A stretch of 64,000 nucleotides of DNA from Inia geoffrensis. Lineage: Eukaryota; Chordata; Mammalia; Artiodactyla; Iniidae. Location: assembly GCA_036417435.1 (NCBI GenBank), contig CM070902.1, positions 137,691,886-137,755,885 on the forward strand, given 5' to 3'. Below are positions 24,095-35,819 of the stretch, in pieces. How positions within the stretch are numbered: position 1 is the stretch's first letter; every line of letters starts with the position of its first letter. Position numbers and translations under genes: made by a program. The notes below the pieces were generated by a model. The model was not told where the DNA came from. It searched no databases and saw nothing but the letters and a program-made list of their open reading frames with translations.

Positions 24095-24270
24095 ATTCTC
24101 AATCATTTATTTACTATGTGTTCTGTGGCGAGGCTCTGTGCTAGATGATAAGAAAACAAATACTGCTTAGGACATGATTCCTGCTCTTTAAGGAGCTTAA
24201 AATCTTAGCAAAGGAAAACACATACACAGAAACAAAAGCTTTTGCGTACTATCCTTGCTAAGACACGGGT
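24095..24270. repeat. Ancient interspersed repeat, family not named
   Basis: ATTTACTATGTGTTCTGTGG, CTCTGTGCTAGATGATAAG, GATTCCTGCTCTTTAAGGAG and CTTAAAATCTTAGCAAAGG match a widespread mammalian repeat module also seen, diverged, at 12240-12480. Confidence 0.5.
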
Positions 24271-24357
24271 CTCTCAGGGCTTTCAGTAAGGAACTAGTCA
24301 GTTCTCCAGGAGGCAAAAAAAGGACTAAGCAAGTGCTGAGTTAAAAAGAAGGTCCGA

Positions 24358-24724
24358 GGGTTTCCCTGGTGGCACAGTGGTTAAGAATCCACCTGCCAAT
24401 GCAGGGGACACGGGTCCGAGCCCTGGTCCGAGAAGAGCCCACGTGCCGCGGAGCGACTAAGCCCGGGCACCACAACTACTGAGCCTGCACTCTAGAGCCC
24501 GCGAGCCACAACTACTGAGCCCACATGCCACAACTACTGAGCCCACGCACCTAGAGCCCGTGCTCCGCAACAAGAGAAGCCACGGCGATGAGAACCCCAA
24601 GCACCCCAACAAAGAGTAGCCCCTGCTCGCAGCAACCAGAGAAAGCCTGCACACAGCAATGAAGACCCAACATAGCCAAAAATAAATAAATAAATAAATA
24701 AACATTAAAAAAAAAAAAAAAAAA
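24358..24724 (+). mobile_element. CHR-type SINE, long form
   Basis: Head TTTCCCTGGTGGCACAGTGG, B box GGTCCGAGCC, CCACAACTACTGAGCC repeats, and AAATA repeats leading into a long poly-A. The TSD is poor: AAGGTCCGAG left against AGGGGCCGAG right. Confidence 0.9.
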
Positions 24725-26268
24725 AGGAGGGGCCGAGAAACTGTTCTCTCCTGGAACACTGTTCTGTCCTGCCCAGAGAGCAGAGATTTGAGAGAAGCAA
24801 ACGGGGCTGATAGGGGGAGGAGACTCCGTGGGCTGAGGGGTTTGGGGGGCAGGGGGAAGCCGAGGAAAGGGGAACACCCCCACCCCTGGGTGCCTCCTGC
24901 AGCTTCACCAAGCTTCCTTCCTGTCTCCCATTCACCAGCCCTCTATCTCTTCCCAAACTCCCACTCCACTGAATCATTCTCACTGGAGGCTCCAATGAAA
25001 AAAAGAAAAAATTTAAATTTAAGCAATTTCCTTGCTTTAAAAGCTGCATTCAGAGGCAGGTAGGTTAACAGCATATATTTTCCTAAACATACAGTAATAA
25101 CTCTCCAGAGTCTGACAGACTAACATTTTTGGGTTAAAAAAGGTAACTTTTATCAGGCAAATAAATGTTATTAAATATGTTATGTTCCCACCCAGATTTG
25201 TAGGAATTCTTAGCTATCACACCCAGAAAATCTGTGTATTTCATTTAACTTATCCTGTAACACATCAGGAAAACAGGGCAGCCACAGTGGCCTTTAACCT
25301 TTCCCTGTTTTTATTTTCCATCTCCAGATCCTTGTTCAGACTTCTGCAACTTATTTGTTACTGAGAAACCTGCCCCTTTCCATTTCTCCTCTGTCGAACT
25401 GTGATTGGAAACGTTCCTTGTCCTCCTTCCCACACTGACTTTATAGCTTCCCTTCCAGACCACCTCACTTACTCGGGAGGGATCAACACCTAGGAGGCGA
25501 GTCCCCCGACAGCAACGTGAGGCACCCTCCCCGAGCCTGGCCAGCAGCAGGCTCCACGCAGGCTGGCACCGCAGGCCTCTCCAACACCAGTCCCGGGCGG
25601 GCAGGCAGGCACAGGGCCTGACGACAGCATGCCAAAGCCAGGGTGTGCCCGTCTTAAAAGGGTAGCAACTCCTGGTCTGAAGTGTATCAGACATCACACA
25701 CAATCCCCAGAAATAATCTCTCCTTTACACAATCCGGTAACAGGATACTGCAGGCACTCTGAAAAGTTCAGAAAGGAGGTGACAAAATATTCTTCCTGGT
25801 CACCTATGTTGAGTGTGACTGTGGTCTTGGGGCTTATTTCTAATTTTTCAGTTCTCTGATTTCCTGTGTTTTCTTATAATTACACTGTAATTTTTTATCA
25901 TCACAATCTCCTTTTGAGAGAATTCAATACTATGATACTATGTTAGGACACACAAATCCACTGTTACTTCGTGGGAACTGTGTCGTCGGCTTTCCTCTAA
26001 TTTAAAACCTCTCTGTTTCCCATATTGCCTTATAATTCCACCTTTAACAATAAATATTATTTTACAGTGATTCCAATAATAATAATTTAAGTTCTTTTAA
26101 CTCTCTGAGACAAGGTTATTGCTACAGTGACCCTATATGCCAGATTCTGAAAGAATGACAATTTCAAATATTGTTTTGCCCAAATAAACCACTGAAACAT
26201 TCCTCAAATCTCAATGTCTTGGATCCAAAACAACACTAAAGAAAACGTTAAAAAATAAAACAACTTCT

Positions 26269-26495
26269 GGGCTTCCCTGGTGGCGCAGTGGTTGAGAGTC
26301 TGCCTGCCGATGCAGGGGACACGGGTTCGTGCCCCGGTCCGGGAAGATCCCACATGCCATGGAGCGGCTGGGCCCATGAGCCGTGGCTGCTGAGCCTGCG
26401 CGTCCGGAGCCTGTGCTCCACAACGGGAGAGGCCACAACAGTGAGAGGCCCACGTACGGCAAAAAAATAATAATAATAAAAATAAATAAAATTTA
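26269..26495 (+). mobile_element. CHR-type SINE, short cetacean form
   Basis: Head GGGCTTCCCTGGTGGCGCAG, B box GGTTCGTGCC, the body with GAGCCGTGGCTGCTGAGCC, and end GTGAGAGGCCCACGTACGGC followed by A-rich sequence. The imperfect TSD is AAAAATAAAACAACTTCT on the left and AAAAATAAAACTTCTT on the right. Confidence 0.93.
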
Positions 26496-26519
26496 AAAAT
26501 AAAACTTCTTACTTTTTCA

Positions 26520-26850
26520 TGAGCCTAACACAACTCTATTTACATATTACATCCCACCATATACTTTACAGTTACAATCATAGAGTACAGTCTAGCTTAT
26601 ATTCTACTATTCGCTTGTCAGACATTTCTACATAGGCATCATAATTGTAACTTGGAAGAACTACTTAATATTCTACTATGTTGATATACTTAAATTTATC
26701 AAATCCTTTTTCGACTGTTGAGGCTTTAGGCTGTTTCTACTGTTTTTGCCGTTATAAAAATGTTGCCAAAAAATTTTTTTTTGCATATACCTTTCCTGGA
26801 ACATGAATTACAAAGTCAACAATATGGAAATCATTACCTGGGAAACAATT
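26520..26850 (-). repeat. L1-type fragment, inverted (tentative)
   Basis: CTTTTTCGACTGTTGAGGCT, TTAGGCTGTTTCTACTGT and GCCGTTATAAAAATGTTGCC follow the order of a common inverted old L1 region ('tttaggttgtttccagt ... ttacaaataatgctgc'). The boundaries are uncertain. Confidence 0.5.
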
Positions 26851-26854
26851 TAAA

Positions 26855-27010
26855 GCATACTGAGCCAGGACTGCCAATCCCAGCTCTGTCCTCAACCTCC
26901 ACCAAGTAACCTAAACTCTAAGACCATTCTACAATTTCTAAAATAAGAATAATTACCACCTGCCCTGGTAGTAAATCTGTTGAAGGTCATCTGGTTGATG
27001 TGGTGAAAAG
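26855..27010 (+). repeat. MIR fragment
   Basis: GAGCCAGGACTGCCAATCCC, CACCAAGTAACCTAAACTC, ATTTCTAAAATAAGAATAA and TACCACCTGCC match the forward MIR order, with strong divergence. Confidence 0.55.
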
Positions 27011-27179
27011 GTGAAGTTAGACAAATCTTAAGATATTACAACTGGAGATATGTTATTTGGGGCTCTTAACTTGGGTGCCCACTGACTCATCTACCCTATG
27101 AAAAACTCTGGGGGCTGACCTCAATGTACCAAACACTAAGGTGATGCTGAGATTATGAAAATGAAAAAGAAACAGGCCC

Positions 27180-27620
27180 GGGCCTAGAGAGCCTCATGGA
27201 AGAGCAGTGGAGGGAGACAGCCGGGGACACTAAATGTTAAAAGCAGCTTTGAACCAAGCGTCGTGGGACCAGACCAGAGACTGGCCTGGGAACCTGGCGA
27301 GGAGGTGATATCTGAACTGGGTCTCAAGGGACAGAATTAGAAGTAAAATTGGAGTCAGAACGGGGGAAAAGCTGATGAAGGGGAGACAGTCTGTACAAAA
27401 GGATGGCATGGTCTAGCAGTGACGGGAGGTTTGTGAGGCCAGAGGTGAGAAGAGCAGGGTGGTACCCCCGAGGCTGGAGAAGAAGGTGGACCCAGGTGAC
27501 GAAGGACCTTGTAGGCCAAGCTAAGGTGCTTGGGCTGGATCCTGCAAACAACAGGGACCCAGCAGTGTAGTGACCAGGGAAATAACGAATAGGTTTGTTT
27601 AAGAAGACATCACCAGCATG
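27180..27620. repeat. Ancient interspersed repeat, family not named
   Basis: The module GAAGGACCTTGTAGGCCAAG, then GTGCTTGGGCTGGATCCTG and a GTAGTGACCAGGG phrase, is a widespread mammalian repeat text. The related module at 31370-31660 shares the same order (AAGGCCTTCCAGCC, TTAAGTCCTAAATCC, then GGGCTGCTACAGTGACCCAG). I cannot name the family. Confidence 0.5.
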
Positions 27621-28434
27621 CGCAGCAGGTACACCGGAGGGGAGAAAGCCTGACTGGGGGATAATCCAGGTGCCAAACGATGACAGGACTGCAACAAAAG
27701 CAGAGGGACCTCAGATTCTCACTTAAACCCACTGTCATAGTGACGTCTTGTCTGCTAGGAACGCTCACTCCATAAACGTCGAAACAAATGAAAAAGGAGG
27801 ACTAAATGAAAAGGCAAATTAATTCCTCATGTCTACCCCCTTCTTCCCCTGAGCAGACACACATGTGCAGCAGAGAGGCTGCAATGCACACCCTCCTCTC
27901 ACTGAACTCAGCCCCTGCTAGAGAACTCCCGGCCAGCACGAATTTAGACAGAAGACGAATCACACAAACACTCTTGGCTTCAGCAGAAGAGAGTGAGCCA
28001 TTTAATCCAGTTCGACTGAGCAGGAAAAATGCAAAAGTAAGATATGAATGGACAAAAAACAAAAAGGACTGGAATGAGCTCATACTACAAAAAAAATGAG
28101 ATAACCCAACAATTTTTTCACGGGCACCCTAGTTTATTTCACAAGAGGGACACATTTTTTTTGTTGTTGTTATTCCAGAAAACAAACTGAGGTCTTGAAC
28201 CAAGTACAATCTATATGACATTATAAATATTCACACTGTTTTCCCCCATATTCATAGAAATAAGATCAAATAAAATGGACATATTTCATCTGACCATTTT
28301 CCCTAAATGTATGCTCTTTCAGGAAAGGAGGATGAAATATAAAACAATGCCATTTTCAGGGTGCTTTAGTAAAGTTATACTCTGTGACCTGGGGTTGGGC
28401 TCTGTCCTGGGGCTTAACGGGTGTTCATTTAACG

Positions 28435-28580
28435 ATCCAACGAGAGACAGTGAGCTCAGTGGAAGGAGCACAGGTTTGGAAAAAGAGAGACAGCGGGAGG
28501 AAACTGGCTTTTGACCCTCATGGAAGTACTTAATTTTTCCTCCAGTTTGTATCCCTAAAATAAATCCATGGTTTTCTTTA
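28435..28580 (+). repeat. MIR-like fragment (tentative)
   Basis: GCTCAGTGGAAGGAGCACAG, GTTTGGAAAAAGAGAGACAG and GTACTTAATTTTTCCTCC resemble the forward MIR. It is weak. Confidence 0.35.
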
Positions 28581-29394
28581 CTAGCATTATTTAAATTTGA
28601 TTTTGTCATAGCTAACTGAATCTTTTAGCAGCTCAGGAGACAAGACCAAGTGCTGCCACAGTCCCTCTGTGTGAGGTATCATGTGGTAAGCTGTAAGGGT
28701 AAGTGAGCCAAAGTGTTCTGATTACATAACTTTCTAGTTGCTACCTTAGGAAGCAATTTTAAGTATGTGTGAGCAAAGGCCAGTGACAATCCCTGTATCT
28801 GAAAGACTCATGACATATTCATTTCTGCCTAAACCCTCTCGCTCTTTAGCTTTCTACCCGATGCACTTTCCAGCTCTGTCCTGGAGAAAATTCAGTCATG
28901 AGCACTCCTTCCCCCACCCTCCTTCCCCATTGAAAGGAGAGACCTCTTGAACTCAGCACCCACCCCAGATTATGGGTTCTGGACCACGGGCAAAAGGTAG
29001 ACAAAAACACGGGACAGAAGGAATATCAAAATAAAGATACTCCTTTCTGGAAAAGGACAGCCGGCAACCTTACAGCCACTTAAAACACAACTTGAACACA
29101 TTTTATGTGTGCAGTTTAAATGCGAAAACATTATGGTCAGGATTTTTTCTGAGGAGTGCCATAATTATTTCTTAAGTCTAAATTTTGTAGGTTTTTGTTT
29201 TTGTTTCTAGGTGTAGTAAGCCTTGAAAAAAAGATTTTAAAGTTTCTTTTTTGAATCACTGTAAAAATGAAAGAAATTTAAATAACTGCCTTTTAAGAAA
29301 TATTTTTTGATATTTAGGCCTCTCAATACTGGGTTCCAACAAAAGATCAGTCAAAAAAACTGAGTTTTACCTTCAAACTCTGAAATGTATTCTA

Positions 29395-29510
29395 CATTGT
29401 CACGTCATAAGAGCAGGGACACTGTGCTGTGTTCACTGCCCTACCACTTCCTGGAACATTCAAGAAATGATATCTCATAACTAACTGTTGACTGACTGAT
29501 GGGGGGAGCT
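29395..29510 (+). repeat. L2 3' tip
   Basis: CATAAGAGCAGGGACACTGT, GTTCACTGCCCTACCACTTC and CTGGAACATTCAAGAAATGA match the end of L2 (gcagggac...gttcactg...gaacag...aataaatg). Confidence 0.55.
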
Positions 29511-29552
29511 ATGCTCAACAGGGGCAGCCTTAGACAGTGACTTGACTAAACT

Positions 29553-30865
29553 CATAGATCCCAGTATAATTGAAAATGGAGAGAATCTACCATTGGGAAC
29601 AGAGCTGAAGCTGAGACAGTCAAGGAGAACGCCGAGACACTCCAATGGGGGAAGAACTGTCTTTTCAACAAATGGTACTGGGATTACTGGAAATGCATAC
29701 GAAAAGAATGAACTTGGATCCCGAGCTCACACTATACACTAAAATGAAGTAAAAATGGGTCACAGACCTCACTACAAGAGATGAACTATAAAACTCAGAA
29801 GAAAACACCGGAGTAAATCTTTACAACCTTGGACCTTGTTAGATTTGCCACTAAAAGCATAAGCGACCAAATAAAAAACAGGTGAACTGGACTTCATCAA
29901 AATTAAAAATAAAAAGACAACCTAAAGAATGGGAGAAAAACATATACAAATCATGTACCTGATGAAAGTCTACTATCTAGAATATATAAAGAACACTTAC
30001 ATCTCAACAATAAAAAGACAAATAACCCAATTAAAAAATGGGCAAAGGATCTGAATAGACGTTTCTCCAAAGAAGATATAAAAATTATCAAAAAGCACAT
30101 GAAAAGACGCTCAACATCATTAGTGATTAAGGAAACGCAAATAAAAACCACATGAGGTATCACTTCACACCCACTAGGATGGCTATAAAAAACAAAACAA
30201 CAACAAAAGAACAGAAAATAACAAGCCTTGGCAAAGTTGCAGAGAACTGGAATCCTCATATATTGCTGGTGAGATTGTAAAATGATAACAAACACTTCAG
30301 AAAACAGTTTGACAATTCCTCAAAATGTGAGACATGGAATTACCATATGACCCAGCAAAATTCCACCCTTACACATACACCCAAGAGAACAGAAGACATA
30401 CGCCCACACAAACTTGTCCATGAATGTTCACAGCGACACTATTCAAAATAGCCCAAAAAACTAAAACAAATCAAAAAAATGAAACCAATTGATAAATGTT
30501 TAAACAAAATGTGGTATATGCCTATATAATATATCATCTGGCAATAAAAAGGCAGGAAAGACTGATAACATGGATGAAACCTGAAAACACTATGCTAAGT
30601 GAAAGAAGCCAATCACAAAAGACCACACAATTCATTTACATGAAATGTCCAAAATAGACAAATCTATAGAGACAGAAAATAGAGTAACAGTTGCCAGGGA
30701 CGAAGGCAAAGAAAATGTTCTAAAATTAGGCTGTGAGAGAGCGGTGAATGCTGCACACCTCTGGGAGTATACTAACAACCAGCGGGGCTATACTTTAAGT
30801 GGGTGAATTTTGTTGTATGTGAATCATATCTCGATAAAGCTGTTAAATATAGATAAAAATGCAAA
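29553..30865 (+). mobile_element. Old L1, late ORF2 and 3' UTR
   Basis: Text such as TCTTTTCAACAAATGGTACT, GGACTTCATCAAAATTAAAA, TTCTCCAAAGAAGATATAAA and CACATGAAAAGACGCTCAAC is L1 ORF2, and GTTGTATGTGAATCATATC near the end is the 3' UTR. The frame has many stops, so the copy is old and dead. It is antisense to the gene. Confidence 0.92.
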
Positions 30866-31369
30866 AAAGGAAAAAAGAAACAAAACAGAGTTTCGTACCA
30901 GCTAAAGCAGATACAAGAAAAGCCAAGTCACCACCGTGGTAGGGGGAGCTGGCCAAAACTCGCCTCAGCCCAAGTTCATGGGCCCCTCCAACGGCAGGCC
31001 CCAAGCTGGGCCGGGAGGATATGGAAAGCCAAGTCAGTTGGCCCCCGCTTTCGTGGGGCTTAAATTCCACCAGTGAAAGAAGGAGTGGCTAAGTAACCAC
31101 ACTATGTGGGCGTGGGATTATTTCACTGGATACGAGTCCTAAGGGGGAAGGAAGTCAGTTGTACTGCAGGCCAACCGAGGTCTGGAACTGAATGGGAGAG
31201 ACAGCAAGATCCTTGGAGAACTCAAGATGAGAAAGGAAGGATGAAGTGAGGGTTAACTATGAGAGAAGCTGGGGGAGGGGAGTCTGGGGAAACGGCAGGC
31301 ACAGAGGTCCAGGGGCAGGAGGGGAAGAGGCAGTGTGAGCAGCAGAGGGAGGGAGGCGGGGGAGGGACA

Positions 31370-31670
31370 GCGCCAGACCGCGCAAGGCCTTCCAGCCACA
31401 CGAAGGGTTCCGTTTAAGTCCTAAATCCTACGGGAATGCACGGAAAGCAGGTGACTGACGAGGTCCAACTTGCATTTTGGGGAAGAGGACTTGAAAGGGC
31501 CAAAGCGGACGCTGGCAGGCCAGTTAAGGGGCTGCTACAGTGACCCAGATGAGGACGGCCTGGATGTGGGGCAGGGCAGAGGGCACCAAGGCAAGGACGG
31601 GATCTGCCAGGCAGAGTGGATGGCAGGAACGCTCTCATCACACCAAGGCCTCTGAGGCCCTTAATTCCAC
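31370..31670. repeat. Ancient interspersed repeat, relative of 27180-27620
   Basis: It contains CGCAAGGCCTTCCAGCC, TCCGTTTAAGTCCTAAATCC, CTGACGAGGTCCAACTTGC and CAGTTAAGGGGCTGCTACAG in the order known from a mammal-wide repeat. It is GC-rich for the neighbourhood because the element itself is. Confidence 0.5.
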
Positions 31671-31889
31671 GTATCCTGCAATTAACAGCATTAACTAAGG
31701 TAATCTGAACACCCGCCTCGGCTTCAGTGCTTTTATCACCACTAACCATGGCACCAGGCACTCAAAGCTCTCAGTCACCAGAGAAACCTGGCCATTCCCA
31801 GCTGCCCTCCCTCTCCCTCCGCTGAAGGACAGCCCCAAGATAAGGCTGAAAGTGTTCACAGGAAAAGCCCTCGCTGTCAGCACATGCAA

Positions 31890-32250
31890 ATTAAACCTTC
31901 TCTAGGCCTTCCAAGCCCTTACAAAATGCAGGTCAGATCGCAGCAGTCTCCAGCCTAAAACCTTTCAATACAGTCCCACTGGTTTTAGAACTGAAACCAA
32001 ATCCAAATTTGCAAATAAAAAGAAATCTTCCTTCAAATCCTGAGGAAGGGCTATTCCATTTTATAAAAAAATGGAAATAGTATGTTAAATCCCTAAGAAT
32101 GACCTATTTGGTGGCAAAGCACCCAGACATTACATTACAGGTAAATTAATTTTGCTTCTCTCTCCACTGGAATGAGAGCTCCATGGAGACAGAGGTGCCA
32201 GACTCATGCCCGGCCCAGAGCAGAGGCGCAGTGAAACTGATGGTGAAGGA
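31890..32250 (+). repeat. L2 fragment
   Basis: CAGGTCAGATCGCAGCAGTC, TTTCAATACAGTCCCACTGG and, near the end, GGAATGAGAGCTCCATGGAG with CAGAGGTGCCAGAC are L2 3' landmarks in the forward order. Confidence 0.55.
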
Positions 32251-32419
32251 AAGCCTGGTTACCGTGACCTACAAGAAGTCTGAGAAGTGGGCTTTAGTTA
32301 TTCATTAAAAAGAAAGGGTAGGTAAGGTGGTAAGCTTCATAATATGTTGGGTCAAGTGCTTTTGGAATTTCAACAGTTATCCACAGTTGCAGGGAAATAT
32401 AAATAATCGAAGGGAAAAA

Positions 32420-33150
32420 ACGGCCAACCCTATAAGCGATTAATGAAATACGCATTAAAAGAATTTTAAGGTTCCATTATATACCTACTAAGACATTGAA
32501 AACATTTCTCTCCCCTGAGCCACACCCAAGCAGGACTCACGGTAGGAGGGCGGGGAGAGGGAAAGACGCTTGCAGGAATGTCATTACCAGTGACCAGGGA
32601 GGGTCTGGCTCCCCGAAAAGCACCCTAGCAAGATTAACAAGCCCTATAAACCGGTTGGTAGTCTTTAACTACAGAATGCTCTTTACAAAATACGCCCCAA
32701 GGAAACACGTAGTCCAAAAGAGAAATAAAGAAACCTGTAAAATATGTACACGGCCTAATGGTAAAAATAATGAAAAACTGGACACGCTGCAAATGACCAA
32801 CAACAGGACTAAGCAAACTATGGAATATCAACACCGTGGACTATGCAGCCGTTAAAAAGAAGTATACAGGGGCTTCCCTGGTGGCGCAGTGGTTGAGAGT
32901 CCGCCTGCTGATGCAGGGGACACGGGTTCGTGCCCCGGTCCGGGAAGATCCCACGTGCCGCGGAGAGGCTAGGCCCGTGAGCCATGGCCGCCGAGCCTGC
33001 GCGTCGGGAGCCTGTGCTCCGCAGCGAGAGAGGCCACAACGGTGAGAGGCCCGCATAACGCAAAAAAAAAAAAAAAAAAAAAAAAAGAAGTATACGGATT
33101 TCACTGACACTTCTGACACTTTACATACATATGTTATTTCCATATGTACC
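32420..33150 (+). mobile_element. Old L1 fragment, split by a SINE
   Basis: The left part runs through TAATGAAATACGCATTAAAA and CTATGGAATATCAACACCG to GCAGCCGTTAAAAAGAAG. The right part continues after the SINE with a matching AAGTATAC and a 3' UTR-like stretch. It is diverged and the boundaries are approximate. Confidence 0.55.
32871..33081 (+). mobile_element. CHR-type SINE, short cetacean form
   Basis: Head GGCTTCCCTGGTGGCGCAGT, B box GGTTCGTGCC, and end GAGAGGCCCGCATAACGC with a long poly-A. The TSD is AAAAAGAAGTATACAGG (32854-32870) against AAAAAGAAGTATACGG (33082-33097). It inserted into an old L1 close to an exon (33300-33410). Confidence 0.95.
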
Positions 33151-33299
33151 AGGATTTTTTCCAAAAGCGGAACATGTTTAAAATCCCACTTCTGACTAGG
33201 TAAAAAGGCCTGTTTGTACTCTGTGTAAGACACATAAATGTAGAGGCTACAAAGTTTGGTATTTATCAGCATTCAAAATAAATGTCCTACTAAAATCAC

Positions 33300-33410
33300 C
33301 TGTGTTTGTGAAAGCTGAACGCTCTGGACCTGTGGAAGCAGAAAGTAAGCATTTGGTAGCTGTTTTACAGACCCTTCTGCAGAGATTCTGCGAGTGCCAA
33401 TGCCAGATAC
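33300..33410 (-). CDS. TMEM131L: TMEM131L exon, end of PapD-like domain and linker
   Basis: This 111-nt, phase 0-0 exon has acceptor CCTGCAG before 33410 and donor GTGATT after 33300. It encodes 37 residues beginning [20 protein letters not shown] and ending [15 protein letters not shown] is the last strand of the PapD-like domain. The rest is linker toward the next beta domain. The next exon lies 21 kb downstream across a repeat-filled intron. Confidence 0.93.
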
Positions 33411-34258
33411 CTGCAGGAAAAGAAAAAAAAAAAAAATCTATTACTTTTGAAACACATTTGACATAGTGCTGAAATACCTTTCCAAAGGAAATCTGTGTTC
33501 GTCAACTTGGCCGTCAAGACTATTAATCCAATTATTATATTTATCTTTGTCCTCCAAAAAACAAAAATGCAACAAAAGTTGCTGTACTTAAGCTGAATGT
33601 TCCTCAATGCAGCAAATCTCTTCAGAAATAGACAACTTTTCTGATATGGGACCAGGAGTTACATGAAACCCTGTAAGAATTAGCCACCAAAGTGATAGAT
33701 CTTGGCACTTAAATGAAAGACGTCACAGATACCGCTTAAGATTCCTGACTATTTCTGTGACCAACAACAGAAAGACTCCTCTCACTCCCTCCCCAGTGCT
33801 TTGCCAGAATAGGGAGCTCCCTGGGGACGGGCCCCCAAGCATGCAGTCCATGTCCCCAGAGCAGAAACAGTCCTGAGCCCAGGAGAGGAGGAAGCAAAAC
33901 CCCTAGGGGCCGTCCTCACAAGCTTCCTATCCTTGGACTGCTGGAGGTGAGTGTCATGAGTTTTGAAACCCCATTATATTTTATACTAGAAAACCGTCCG
34001 ATAGATTTCTCTGTTTTGTTCTGATACCCTTTCGAGATCCAAGGTGCATTCCAGCCGTGCACTTTGCACGAAAGATGGCCACCTGGCCCGTGAGGCAGAG
34101 GAAGGAGGAGGGCTGGTTAGCTGGACATCAACTAAGCAGCGTTATACTTGAATGACATAAACTAGGTGGCAACATTTCCAAAAGGCTTTTCTTTAACATC
34201 CAAACTCCTTCATTACGTCAACAGCCAAATTATATGACCAACGGAAAAAGCTACTTAC
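33411..34258 (-). other. TMEM131L: TMEM131L intron
   Basis: Intron of 848 bp. A diverged L2-like piece may be present near 33770-33880 (GAGCTCCCTGGGGACGGG). There is no SINE and no extra exon. Confidence 0.6.
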
Positions 34259-34375
34259 ATGATAAGAAAGAACTCCATGTGAGGAGGTATTAATAAATAA
34301 AGAACTTTCAATGCTTCCTTCTTCAGTAGGTAAGAAAATAATTCTGAAGGACGTTTTCCCCATTGCTGGAATTAC
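34259..34375 (-). CDS. TMEM131L: TMEM131L exon, core of PapD-like domain
   Basis: This 117-nt, phase 0-0 exon has acceptor TTTCAG before 34375 and donor GTAAGT after 34259. It encodes 39 residues starting [20 protein letters not shown] and continuing [19 protein letters not shown]. The G-x-T-S-F-x-I-x-F-x-P stretch and FINTS are the strongest family signature, shared with TMEM131, where the equivalent text is about a G-N-T-S-F-D-V-V-F run. INTS is a likely N-glycosylation site. H replaces the human Y in SSYG. There are no lesions. Confidence 0.95.
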
Positions 34376-35695
34376 CTGAAAGAAAGCTACCTCATTAGCC
34401 ACTTGGAATGGCCCCTCTTTGACAAACTGTCTTTCACAGACTTTCTTCTTGACAATTCCTGTTAACAGATATTTGCGTATTCTTGCACCCTTGATTTATG
34501 CATATCATGAATCCCTGAGAATGTCCAAACAGACCAATATCCAACAATCTAAGAGAAAATATCAAAGAACACACCATGGACTTAGGGCAAGACAGCTTTC
34601 ACCCCGAGTGGAGACATGTGCCTCATATCTTTCCTTTACCCTCCTCTTCCTCCCCCATGTGTTCAAGGGCCTGTGTCTAACACACTTCCACCTCCACTTA
34701 AGTAAAGAGAACCACCGGTGTACCGACATGTTGCTACTTAGTAAAAGTCAGGGACAGCGTTTATCTGGACAGACTGTCATGATCAAAATACTGGGCTCCC
34801 CCTTGCTCCACTTCCTGAGTCCCAGTATTTTAAAAAAATGGGCATAGTAAGGAAAATAAACTCTAGTAGTAACCTGGATCTTCATGAAAAGTTAAAGACC
34901 TTTTAAAAGTTTAAAAATTAAATTTAAATTGAATTACTAAAATTAAGACTATTAGGGACTTCCCTGATGGTCCGGTGGTAAAGAATCCGCCTTCCAATGC
35001 AGGGGACGCGGGTTCAATCCCTGGTCGGGGAACTAAGATCCCACATGCCGCGGGGCAACTAATCCCACGAGCCGCAACCAGAGGGAAGCCCGCGCTCCGC
35101 AACAAAGAGCCCGTGCACTGCGACTAAGAGCCCGCTTGCCACAATGAAGACCCGACGCAGCCAAAAAATAAATAAATTTTTAAAAAAATTAAATTAAATT
35201 AAAACTATTAGAAGATCAGGGTTTTGAGCTCTGTGTTATGGTGCATATTAGCTTCACAAGGAACCACTCACCACCACCCCCCCTTAGGCCTGTATTTAGA
35301 AAAGAGTCCTAACCATCCTAGCACGCTCGCCAGGTGAAGAGATCACCACTATAAACTTGTACTAGTTACTAAATGCTTCAGCACTGGTAGTCAGTACGAG
35401 ACAAGTAATATTAAGGCTCTTTAAGTATGAAAAAGTCGTATTGACTACACATGCATTACTACCTAGTTTAAATTCGTTAAACTTTTTTTTTCCCACACAG
35501 ATAATCAACAGCCACCAAAATTATGAATCTGAACAACTGAAAAAATAAATGCTAAAGCAAACACATAGAAGGAAAGCATCTGGGTAGCAGAAAAAGGGGA
35601 GACAGGCAACAGAAAGTGAAAAAACTACAGGCAAAGAAAGCAAGAGAAGCTGGCAGCCCGCCACAGCACAGCTTCCAAGACGCGTCCACACTCAC
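34376..35695 (-). other. TMEM131L: TMEM131L intron
   Basis: Intron of 1.3 kb holding one SINE (34955-35195). The open frame on the plus strand at 34419-34847 has no recognisable protein content. Confidence 0.65.
34955..35195 (+). mobile_element. tRNA-derived SINE, intermediate form
   Basis: Head GGGACTTCCCTGATGGTCCG, B box GGTTCAATCC, then GCCGCAACCAGAGGGAAGCC and an AAATA tail. The TSD is AAAATTAAGACTATTA (34939-34954) and AAATTAAAACTATTA (35196-35210). It lacks the CCACAACTACTG repeats. Confidence 0.9.
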
Positions 35696-35819
35696 CCTGC
35701 AGTGAACGGGAGGCACGTGGAAATGTCCTGCAGCTGTAAACACGGAATTCACCACAACCTCGCTCTCCCTGCTAGGGTTATACGCATAGAGAATCTTTGC
35801 TGCAGGGTGTCCCAGGAAC
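35696..35819 (-). CDS. TMEM131L: TMEM131L exon, PapD-like domain strands
   Basis: This 124-nt exon has acceptor CCTAG before 35819 and donor GTGAGT after 35696. Its first base completes the Q codon of the previous exon, and 41 full codons follow, ending in HVPPVHCR. The peptide includes [20 protein letters not shown], almost identical to the human protein, where it forms beta strands of the PapD-like fold: neighbouring-chain phrases about pairing of N-P residues are typical of this domain. Human has P-C-R where this copy has H-C-R. It ends in phase 0. Confidence 0.92.

Larger units (their letters stand above)
12140..33299 (-). other. TMEM131L: TMEM131L large intron
   Basis: Intron of about 21 kb between the exons at 33300 and 12139. 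It carries seven SINEs and several L1, MIR and L2 pieces, listed separately. Between them are unassigned stretches: 12140-13140, 13750-15100, 15410-16480, 19000-21280, 24740-26200, 27560-29390 and 30870-31100. I see no exon with splice sites and conserved peptide in any of them. Confidence 0.75.
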
